Assembly: GCF_029852145.1 (NCBI RefSeq)
Contig: NC_079971.1
Coordinates: 11,389,697-11,453,696 of the forward strand
DNA: 64,000 nucleotides
Origin: Microplitis mediator
Lineage: Eukaryota; Arthropoda; Insecta; Hymenoptera; Braconidae
Direction: 5' to 3'
The translations under genes were made by a program, and so were the position numbers. The number at the start of each line of letters is the position of its first letter. Positions within the stretch are counted from its first letter, which is position 1. The notes under the pieces are model-generated. The model saw only the letters and a program-made list of their open reading frames with translations. It searched no databases and was not told the DNA's origin. Shown here in pieces: positions 54,450 to 64,000 of the stretch.

Positions 54450-57400
54450 CGAGCGACGGCAAAAACGTCGGTCGCTTTGTTCACGAAAACGTCGATGTTT
54501 TGATTAAAAACGACGGTGATCTGAAACATCGATAAATAAGCAAAAAATGATGAAAAATGTAAATGTACTGAATATAGAAATTATTTTCAGTATTAGTGGA
54601 GATATAAAATTTATGTATAAATGAATTAACGGTGAATAAAAGTATAAAAACCAATAAAATAAAATAACTCGCACGTATGTTATACTGAGCGGGTAATAGG
54701 TGAGAACCCATGACCGTTGACAAAGCAAATAGCAATATTATCGACACATAAGGGTTCAACCATAAAATCAGAGATGGCGCGTGGACTTCGAAATTTAAGT
54801 CAAAAAAAGAAATATCAATTTAATATTGGATGTGCGGAGCTGTTGATCTAGAGCGAAAAAAAAACGTCGTCGTTTTGTTATAAGCGTCGAAAAAAACGTC
54901 GGCTAAAAATTTTACTAGCCTTTTATCTGTTAAATTTTAATTTTATTACTTTCCCTTATCCTAGCCAATTAATGTCCAATCTAGCTTTAAAATGCGCGGA
55001 ATTTTTAATATCGGGGACTTAATTAAATCGAAAAATTAAAACATCAAGTTATCGAGGGCCAAAAAAAAAACGTCGTCGTTTTGTTGTAAGCGTCGAAAAA
55101 AACGTCGGCTAAAAATTGTACGAGCAGATCATATGTAAAATTTTTGTTTTTTTTTCTTTGTCTTATTCTTGCCAATAAATTTGTTATCTTCTTTTGAAAT
55201 ACGCAGGATTTTCAATATCGGAAACTTAATTAATTCAAAAAAAAAAATGGAAGATCAAATTATCGAGGGCAAGAAAAAAACGTCGTCGTTTTGTTGCAAG
55301 CGTCGAAAAAAACGTCGGCAGAAAATTTTACTAGCCTCTCATATGTAAAATTTTTGTTTTTTTTCTTTGTCTTATTCTTGCCAATAAATTTGTAATCTTC
55401 TTTTGAGATACGCGGAATTTTCAATATCGGGAACTTATTAATTAATTCAAAAAAATTAAAAGATCAAATTATCGAGGGCAAACAAAAAAACGTCGTCGTT
55501 TTATTGTAAGCGTAAAAAAAAACGTCGGCAGAAAATTGTACTAGTCTTTCACTTTTAAATTTTTGTTTTTTCACTTTTTCTTGTCCACGCCAATAAATGA
55601 GCAATCTAGCTTTGAAATACCCGGGATTTCGAAAAGACGAACGTCATTTATGCAAAAAAATTGGAACATCAAATTATCAATGGCAAAAAAAAAAACGTCG
55701 TCGTTTTGTTGTAAGCGTCGAAAAAAACGTCGGCTAAAAATTGTACTAGCCTATCATATGTAAAATTTTTGTTTTTTCTCTTTAACTTATTCTTGCCAAT
55801 AAATTTGTAATCTTCTTTTGAGATACGCGGAATTTTCAATATCGGGAACTTATTAATTAATTCAAAAAAATTAAAAGATCAAATTATCGAGGGCAAACAA
55901 AAAAACGTCGTCGTTTTATTGTAGGCGTCAAAAAAAACGTCGGCAGAAAATTTTACTAGCCTCTCATATGTGAAATTTTTGTTTTTTTTCTTTGTCTTAT
56001 TCTTACCAATAAATTTGTAATCTTCTTTTGAAATACGCAGGATTTTCAATATCGGGAACTTATTGATTAATTCAAAAAAAATAAAAGATCAAACTATCGA
56101 GGGCAAACAAAAAAACGTCGTCGTTTTATTGTAAGCGTCGAAAAAAACGTCGGCTGAAAATTGTACTAGTCTTTCACTTTTAAATTTCTGTTTTTTCACT
56201 TTTTCTTGTCCACGCCAATAAATGAGCAATCTAGCTTTGAAATACCCGGGATTTCGAAACGACGAACGTCATTTATGCAAAAAAATTGGAACATCAAATT
56301 ATCAATGGCAAAAAAAAAACGTCGTCGTTTTGTTGTAAGCGTCAAAAAAAACGTCGGCAGAAAATTTTACTAGCCTCTCATATGTAAAATTTTTGTTTTT
56401 TCTCTTTAACTTATTCTTGCCAATAAATTTGTAATCTTCTTTTGAGATACGCGGAATTTTCAATATCGGGAACTTATTAATTAATTCAAAAAAATTAAAA
56501 GATCAAATTATCGAGGGCAAACAAAAAAACGTCGTCGTTTTATTGTAAGCGTCTAAAAAAACGTCGGCTGAAAATTGTACTAGCCTATCATATGTAAAAT
56601 TTTTGTTTTTTTTCCTTTGTCTTATTCTTGCCAATAAATTTGTAATCTTCTTTTGAGATCCGCGGAATTTTTCCTGTCGGGAATTTAATTAATCCAAAAA
56701 AAATGAAAGATCAAATTATCGAGGGAAAAATGAAAACGTCGTCGTTTTGTTGTAAGCGTCGAAAAAAACGTCGGCTTACAATTTTACTACTCTTTTATCG
56801 TTGACATTTTTGTTTATTTACTTTTTCTTATCCTTGCCAATAAATGGGCAATCCTGTTTTGAGATACGCGGAAGTTTTGTTGTCGGGAACTCAATTAACT
56901 CGAAAAAATTAAAACATCAAATTATCGAGGGCAAGAAAAAAAACGTTGTCGTTTTGTTGTAAGCGTCGAAAAAAACGTCGGCAGAAAATTTTACTAGCCT
57001 CTCATATGTAAAATTTTTGTTTTTTTTCTTTGTCTTATTCTTGCCAATAAATTTGTAATCTTCTTTTGAGATACGCGGAATTTTCAATATCGGGAACTTA
57101 TTAATTAATTCAAAAAAATTAAAAGATCAAATTATCGAGGGCAAACAAAAAAACGTCGTCGTTTTATTGTAAGCGTAAAAAAAAACGTCGGCAGAAAATT
57201 GTACTAGTCTTTCACTTTTAAATTTTTGTTTTTTCACTTTTTCTTGTCCACGCCAATAAATGAGCAATCTAGCTTTGAAATACCCGGGATTTCGAAACGA
57301 CGAACGTCATTTATGCAAAAAAATTGGAACATCAAATTATCAATGGCAAAAAAAAAAAACGTCGTCGTTTTGTTGTAAGCGTCGAAAAAAACGTCGGCTA

Positions 57401-59640
57401 AAAATTGTACTAGCCTATCATATGTAAAATTTTTGTTTTTTCTCTTTAACTTATTCTTGCCAATAAATTTGTAATCTTCTTTTGAGATACGCGGAATTTT
57501 CAATATCGGGAACTTATTAATTAATTCAAAAAAATTAAAAGATCAAATTATCGAGGGCAAACAAAAAAACGTCGTCGTTTTATTGTAGGCGTCAAAAAAA
57601 ACGTCGGCAGAAAATTTTACTAGCCTCTCATATGTGAAATTTTTGTTTTTTTTCTTTGTCTTATTCTTACCAATAAATTTGTAATCTTCTTTTGAAATAC
57701 GCAGGATTTTCAATATCGGGAACTTATTGATTAATTCAAAAAAAATAAAAGATCAAACTATCGAGGGCAAACAAAAAAACGTCGTCGTTTTATTGTAAGC
57801 GTCGAAAAAAACGTCGGCTGAAAATTGTACTAGTCTTTCACTTTTAAATTTCTGTTTTTTCACTTTTTCTTGTCCACGCCAATAAATGAGCAATCTAGCT
57901 TTGAAATACCCGGGATTTCGAAACGACGAACGTCATTTATGCAAAAAAATTGGAACATCAAATTATCAATGGCAAAAAAAAAACGTCGTCGTTTTGTTGT
58001 AAGCGTCAAAAAAAACGTCGGCAGAAAATTTTACTAGCCTCTCATATGTAAAATTTCTGTTTTTTCTCTTTAACTTATTCTTGCCAATAAATTTGTAATC
58101 TTCTTTTGAGATACGCGGAATTTTCAATATCGGGAACTTATTAATTAATTCAAAAAAATTAAAAGATCAAATTATCGAGGGCAAACAAAAAAACGTCGTC
58201 GTTTTATTGTAAGCGTCTAAAAAAACGTCGGCTGAAAATTGTACTAGCCTATCATATGTAAAATTTTTGTTTTTTTTCCTTTGTCTTATTCTTGCCAATA
58301 AATTTGTAATCTTCTTTTGAGATCCGCGGAATTTTTCCTGTCGGGAATTTAATTAATCCAAAAAAAATGAAAGATCAAATTATCGAGGGAAAAATGAAAA
58401 CGTCGTCGTTTTGTTGTAAGCGTCGAAAAAAACGTCGGCTTACAATTTTACTACTCTTTTATCGTTGACATTTTTGTTTATTTACTTTTTCTTATCCTTG
58501 CCAATAAATGGGCAATCCTGTTTTGAGATACGCGGAAGTTTTGTTGTCGGGAACTCAATTAACTCGAAAAAATTAAAACATCAAATTATCGAGGGCAAGA
58601 AAAAAAACGTTGTCGTTTTGTTGTAAGCGTCGAAAAAAACGTCGGCTAAAAATTTTACTAGTCTTTTATCTGTTACATTTTTGTTTTTTTACTTTGTCTT
58701 AACCTTGCCACTAAATGTGCAATCTAGCTTTATAATACCCGGACCCGGAACGACGGACGTCACTTTTCTAAAAATATTGGAACATCAAATTTTCGAGGAC
58801 AGAATATAAGCCGCCGTCACTTTATTGCAAACGCCGAAGAAAACGTCGGCTAGAAGTTTTACGAATTTTTTTCCGTTTAATTTTTGTTTATTTACTTTTT
58901 CTTATCCTTACCAATTAATGTGTAATCTTGTTATGAGATACACCGAATTTTGATGTCGGGAACTCAATTAACTCGAAAAAATTGGAACATCAAATTATCA
59001 AGGGCGAGAAAAAAAAACGTCGTCGTTTTATCGCATGCGCCGTAAAAAACGTCGGCTAAAAATTTTACGAGTTCCATATCAAAAATTTTTTTTTTTTTAC
59101 TTCTTCTTGTCCTCGTTCATAAATGTGCAATTTAGCTCTGAAATCCGCGAAATTTTTGGTACCGGGGACTCAATTAATTCGAAAAAATGAGAACATCAAA
59201 CTATCGAGGGCTACAAAAAAATACGTCGTTTCATTGCAAGCGCCGAAAAAAACGTCGGCTGAAAATGTTAGTACTTTCTTATCTGTATAACTTTTATTTT
59301 TTCACTTTTTCTTGTCCTCGCCAATGAATGTGCAATCTCGCTATCTAGCTTTAAAATACCCGGAATTTCGGAACGCCGGACGTCATTTATGCAAAATATT
59401 TGAACATCAAATTATCGAGGGTAAGAAAATAAACGTCGGCTATAAATTATACGATTTTTTTTTCAGGTAAATTTTTGTTTTTCTATTTTTTTTTTGTCCT
59501 CGTCAATAAATGTGCAATGGAGCCGTGAGATACACGGAATTTCTAATATCGGGGTTTTAATGAATTCGAAACAATTTGAACATTAAAGTCTCGAAGACGA
59601 ACACAATAAAAAAATATGTCTATAAGTTGACCCTGCGGGC
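54450..59640 (+). repeat. Satellite array 1, about 208-bp monomer, + orientation, some 23-24 copies
   Basis: Each monomer has a CpG-bearing core AACGTCGTCGTTTTGTTGTA, AGCGTCGAAAAAAACGTCGG, then AAAATTTTACTAGCC, TTGCCAATAAATTTGTAATC, TTGAGATACGCGGAATTT and TATCGAGGGCAA. Cores recur at about 55071, 55281, 55491, 55695, 55906, 56116, 56320, 56531, 56737 and on to 59220 with periods of 203-211 bp. Both edges (54450-54790 and 58790-59640) are more diverged. Open frames inside are by-products of the repeat. Confidence 0.95.
55321..58647 (+). repeat. Higher-order duplication: two 1.66-kb blocks of eight monomers, nearly identical
   Basis: Block 1 (55321-56983) and block 2 (56984-58647) align at a constant offset of 1663, then 1664 after a one-base A-run difference near 55695/57359. 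I compared many stretches directly and saw only about three differences: that indel, an A/C at about 55636/57299, and a T/C near 56391/58055. Neighbouring monomers within a block differ by 10-30 percent. The blocks therefore arose by a single recent multi-monomer duplication. Confidence 0.9.
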
Positions 59641-59648
59641 CAGCCCCT

Positions 59649-60400
59649 AAACTTCCCGCTGTTTTCGAGCTCGTTGAGCTCGAAAACACTATTGTGAATA
59701 AATTTTCAATCGAGCTCGCAAATACTTTTGTATGCCATTGTTCTGTAAAAAACTATTTTTTAGCATTTCTTTCTCCCACGATATCTCGCGAACGAATTAA
59801 CCGATTTTGATGGTTGAGGCGGCAATCGACGCGTTTTGTCAAGTTTCAAAGCTGATCAAATTTTGGATTCGATTTATCAAGTCGTTTTTGTGATATTTCA
59901 GGAAAAATAAAAAAAATTTTTTTTTTTAATTCTTTCGACAGCGGTTTCTCTTGAACGAATGATCCGATTTTGATGGTTGAGGTGGCATTCGACGCGGCTT
60001 ATAAAGTTCTAGAGCCCAGTTTATTTTGGGATCATTCTATCGAGCACATTAAAACTTATCAAAAAAAAACATTTTTCAATAAACTTTATTGTTGGAATAT
60101 CTCTGAACGAGCCCTACCGATCAAGCTCAGATGTCTCTCGGCTTTAAGATATTGACAATCCGCGTCGAATGACACCTTAAAGTTCAAAATCGGTTCATCC
60201 GTTCTAAAGATACAGGTATTTACATACGTACATACATACATACATACACTCGGACATCATCGTGAAATTAGTCAGAATAGCTTCCTAGGACCTCAAAACG
60301 TTAACATCCGATGAAAACTCGATTTTCGAAAACCGGGGTGAAACCAATAACTTCCCGAATTTTTGAAAATTAACAATTTCCTTAGCGGAAAGTTAAAAAA
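59649..60400 (+). repeat. Dispersed repeat family R, copy C, longest
   Basis: Starts AAACTTCCCGCTGTTTTCGA and ends TTAGCGGAAAGTTAAAAA, so the ends form an inverted pair (AACTTCCCGCT / AGCGGAAAGTT). Inside are two copies of CGAACGAATTAACCG / TTTTGATGGTTGAGGCGGCA / TCGACGCGTTTT and the shared 3' part with CATA microsatellite. It lies exactly at the turn between satellite array 1 and the inverted array 2. Confidence 0.75.
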
Positions 60401-60409
60401 CACAAACTT

Positions 60410-60549
60410 TACAGGTAAAATATGCGTATAATTTTTACCAAACGTTTTTTTCGGCGTCCACAAGCAAACGACGACGTTTTTATTCTCGCTCTCAGTACAA
60501 TTAGATTTTGCAATTATATCGGATTAATTACGTCCGTGGTGCGGAAAAT
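60410..60549 (-). repeat. Inverted satellite monomer fragment left of the LTR
   Basis: ACGTTTTTTTCGGCGTCCAC, GCAAACGACGACGTTTTTAT and ATTACGTCCGTGGTGC are a diverged monomer on the minus strand. It ends with TCCG at 60550-60553, the LTR target duplication; the monomer resumes at 62185. Confidence 0.65.
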
Positions 60550-60553
60550 TCCG

Positions 60554-62184
60554 TATGACAGAGTGATTAGCTTGCCAAGTCTGGTCGCACCTAAGTATTA
60601 TAGTCGAATATTAGGGCGCCACTGGAAGATGGACTCGGCCTTCCAGAACCGGATGTTAATGTAATTATATTGTATGCTCAGGGTCGTTCGTAAATTTCAT
60701 ATTTTGTGAGAGAGGAGAGGAATGATGAACAGGCTGAAATAAATTTATTTCAGACTTTAATTCCAATTTCTTATTAATTAAGCACCTTGCTTTTATATTT
60801 ATTTAACCCTTAATAACAATTAATAACCTTATGACAAACTATACTTATGACAAACTAAACTTATGACAAACTAAATGCGTCCCCTGGACGTTTCCACACT
60901 CCCACACACACACGTATTTTAAGCGTCTCCCGGACGTAACACACACACACTCTCTTTAAAAAACCGTCCACCAGACGTTAAACCTTATTTTCCTTAAATT
61001 CTACTTTTAAAAAACCGTCCACAGGACGTTAACCCGCATTTTCTTATTTCTAGTGTCCACCGGACATATCTTAAACCTAACTTAAATTTTTGTCCATCGG
61101 ACCAAAATCACAACCACAATTTCTTTTAATTAACATTACTTGACTCTATTTAAAACTCTATTTTCTTTTGTACTTTTAATATCATCACAATTTTTTCACC
61201 CAAAATTTTATGACTCTAATTCAACTATAATTCCAATATAAAATTTCCACATTTACTCCTACTAGAATTACGTTATGAATTGACTAGGAATTCGGCCATT
61301 GAGTTGGCGTCACTCGGGTCCTGAATTTTACTGACGGATTCGAGTAAATTAAAATTTATTTATGAATTAATTCAGCCACTGGAATAAATTCCGGCCTCAA
61401 GTAATTTACTGACGTTATCGAATAATTTATTTAATTCGTTATTTACGCGGGAAAATTATTTTATTCCAGCCAAAGGCCTCGAATAACATAATTCAGAGTT
61501 ATAGACACAATATAGCGAATAAGAGCGGCAACTTTTGAAAAGACGAGGCGCGTGGTTGTAATGGCCGAAGGCCTACAACTTCCAATTTATATACGCGAGA
61601 ACCAACGGAAAGATATTAATTAAATTAATTATAATTAATTCTGCCATTGGAATATAAATTCCGGCCTTAATTAATTGTAATTTTACCTTGATGAATTTTA
61701 CCGCAGCAACCCGATGAGACTTGTAGCTGATGTCCGGCTATTCCTCCAACTGTCGACCAGTTTTCCTTACGGGTAAATCTGCTCTTCTGGTTCCCGATTG
61801 TCCGGTTTGTTCTCGCTCCAGATTGTTAAGGTCCTCGTCTTGCCTCGTATAGAATGGTGTAGATGATGCGTCCAATCACTCTAGTTGTTCACTAACTTTC
61901 ACTTAGGCGTCCATCGCCTTCGGTCGTCCAATTGACTCTCTGGATTTTTGGCACGGCACTCCCTTATAACTCTTCGATTCACCCCCGGAAGACTCATCCC
62001 TACTAAATTAATTAGCCAAAAAGAGGGGCGAATGTTCGAGTCTCACCGATTAGCGACACCCGGTGACATGTCGAATCACTCAATTTAATAAACCGGGTTA
62101 TAATCAGGACCCATTATCGACCGTGGACACATCCAATTTTAGAAATAATTAAATAGTTATTGGAGTCTATTTTACCCTGTTACA
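60554..62184 (-). mobile_element. Solo LTR, 1.63 kb (TGTAACAGGG family), inserted in the inverted satellite
   Basis: On the minus strand it starts TGTAACAGGGTAAAATAG and ends CACTCTGTCATA, flanked by tccg on both sides (60550-60553 and 62185-62188). It shares with the 33391-35303 LTR the CCGGTTCTGGAAGGCC-like, CAGTGGCGCCCT and CGACCAGA motifs and the degenerate GTCC..GGAC subrepeats (60880-61100). The two are strongly diverged outside the motifs, so they represent different insertions or subfamilies. Satellite sequence interrupted on the left continues on the right. Confidence 0.8.
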
Positions 62185-64000
62185 TCCGGGTATTTCGAAA
62201 CTAGAATGCATATTGATTGGCGAGGATGAGAAAAAGTAAAAAAAAAAAAACACATTTAATAGGAGAAAAATTCGTAGAATTTTACCTGTCGTTTTTTTCA
62301 ACGCTTACAATAAAACGACAACGTTTTATTTTCATGCCTTAGAGAATTTGATGTTCCAATTTTTTCGCATAAATAACGTCCGTGTTGCTAAAAAATCCAG
62401 ATATTTTAAAGCTAGACTGCAGCATTAATTGCTTGCAATAAATTGACGGAGGCTTATTTTCTGTCCTCGCAAATTTGATAATCCAATATTTTTGGAAAAG
62501 TGACGTCCGTCGTTAGGGTCCGGGTATTTTAAAGCTAGATTGCACATGTAGTGGCAAGGTTAAGACAAAGTAAAAAAACAAAAATGTAACATAAAAGACT
62601 AGTACTATTTTCAGCCGACGTTTTTTTCGACGCTTACAATAAAACGACGACGTTTTTTTTGTTTGCCCTAGATAATTTGATCTTTTATTTTTTTTGAATT
62701 AATCAATAAGTTCCCGATATTGAAATTCCGCGTATCTCAAAAGGAGATTACAAATTTATCGGCAAGAATAAGACAAAGAAAAAAAACAAAAATTTTACAT
62801 ATGATAGGCTAGTAAAATTTTCTGCCGACGTTTGTTTTGACGCTTGCAACAAAACGACGACGTTTTTTTCTTGCCCTCGATAATTTGAGCTTTTAATTTT
62901 TTTGGATTAATTAATAAGTTCCCGATATTGAAAATTCCGCGTATCTCAAAAGAAGATTACAAATTTATTGGCAAGAATAAGACAAAGAAAAAAAAAAAAA
63001 ATTTTACATATGAGAGGCTAGTAAAATTTTCTGCCGACGTTTTTTTTGACGCTTACAACAAAACGACGACGTTTTTTTTTTGCCATTGATAATTTGATGT
63101 TCCAATTTTTTTGCAAAAATGACGTTCGTCGTTTCGAAATCCCGGGTATTTCAAAGCTAGATTGCTCATTTATTGGCGTGGACAAGAAAAAGTGAAACAA
63201 CAAAAATTTAAAAGTTAAAGACTAGTACAATTTTCAGCCGACGTTTTTTTTGACGCTTACAATAAAATGACGACGTTTTTTTCTTGCCCTCGATAATTTG
63301 ATCTTCCATTTTTTTTTTTGAATTAATTAAGTTTCCGATATTGAAAATCCTGCGTATTTCAAAAGAAGATTACAAATTCATTAGTAAGAATAAGACAAAG
63401 AAAAAAAACAAAAATTTTACATATGAGAGGCTAGTAAAATTTTCTGCCGACGTTTTTTTTGACGCTTACAATAAAACGACGACGTTTTTTTGTTTGCCCT
63501 CGATAATTTGATCTTTTAATTTTTTTGAATTAATTAATAAGTTCCTGATATTGAAAATTCCGCGTATCTCAAAAGAAGATTACAAATTTATTGGCAAGAA
63601 TAAGTTAAAGAAAAAAAACAAAAATTTTACATATGATAGGCTAGTACAATTTTTAGCCGACGTTTTTTTCAACGCTTACAACAAAACGATGACGTTTTTT
63701 TTTTGCCATTGATAATTTGATGTTCCAATTTTTTTGCATAAATGACGTTCGTCGTTTCGAAATCCCGGGTATTTCAAAGCTAGATTGCTCATTTATTGGC
63801 GTGGACAAGAAAAAGTGAAAAAACAAAAATTTAAAAGTGAAAGACTAGTATAATTTTCTGCCGACGTTTTTTTTGACGCTTACAATAAAACGACGACGTT
63901 TTTTTGTTTGCCCTCGATAATTTGATCTTTTAATTTTTTTGAATTAATTAATAAGTTCCCGATATTGAAAATTCCGCGTATCTCAAAAGAAGATTACAAA
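62185..64000 (-). repeat. Satellite array 2, same monomer on the minus strand, runs off the window
   Basis: Monomers read as GCCGACGTTTTTTTTGACGC, TTACAACAAAACGACGACG, TGCCCTCGATAATTTGATCT and CCGATATTGAAAATTCCGCG, i.e. the reverse complement of array 1. Cores at about 62640, 62860, 63065, 63270, 63475, 63685 and 63890. Monomer subtypes of array 1 recur here (for example the ATGACGTTCGTCGTTTCGAA subtype at 63120 and 63743). The array is not complete at 64000. Confidence 0.95.

Noticed and set aside
55563..57503. Frames inside the 208-bp satellite (also 63018-63203), sharing LSTPINEQSSFEIPGISK-like peptides
   Set aside because: The same peptide appears wherever one monomer subtype occurs, in array 1 and array 2; there is no start context or conservation beyond the DNA repeat.

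Overview
This is an AT-rich eukaryotic nuclear window made almost entirely of transposable elements and satellite DNA. GT-AG introns inside decayed transposase genes, Tc1/mariner-like TA-flanked foldbacks, ISL2EU, MULE and LTR retrotransposon pieces, and exons of a BEN-domain gene point to an arthropod, most likely an insect. The mix would fit a hymenopteran parasitoid, but that is inference and not a diagnosis. No prokaryotic operon, CRISPR array or intact long gene is present; no reading frame in the window looks like a complete functional protein of more than about 100 residues.

Layout. 1-6.4 kb: degenerate tandem repeats, a solo LTR with target-site duplication (666-1440), the 3' end of a Ty3/gypsy-like element (polypurine tract and LTR near 3283), and two back-to-back near-perfect foldbacks (3538-5459). 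6.4-8.2 kb: a two-copy 0.52-kb tandem duplication and a MITE. 8.5-16.4 kb: a three-level nest. A minus-strand two-gene transposon with a C2H2 finger is interrupted near its 3' end by an ISL2EU-like element with about 418-bp inverted repeats. That element is itself interrupted inside its transposase by a 1.9-kb foldback, which holds a tRNA-derived (SINE-like) segment. 16.4-20.9 kb: a short-period repeat cluster, a 2-kb foldback that truncates a MULE transposase remnant, and an LTR-like block. 20.9-29.7 kb: tandem AT repeats, G-rich MITEs, half of another foldback, three tandem tRNA-like units, and a 2.5-kb element with inverted ends. 29.7-35.3 kb: two long solo LTRs with 4-bp target duplications, with a frameshifted acidic C-terminal gene remnant between them. 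35.3-46.2 kb: dispersed repeats, a foldback, a roughly 118-bp satellite and more MITEs. 46.9-54.0 kb: scattered minus-strand exons, one carrying a BEN domain, whose introns are filled with MITEs. 54.4-64.0 kb: a roughly 208-bp satellite in two opposite orientations, with a nearly identical 1.66-kb tandem higher-order duplication, a dispersed repeat at the turn-around, and a third long solo LTR inside the inverted part.

The most unusual theme is a set of non-autonomous elements with similar termini (TACAC..GGAGAAA type), whose interiors are built from one short word and its reverse complement reshuffled many times. Each element uses a different word. Long near-perfect hairpins of 0.7-2 kb form a second theme. 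Coordinates are read by eye and may be off by a few bases; identity values are estimates unless stated as directly compared.
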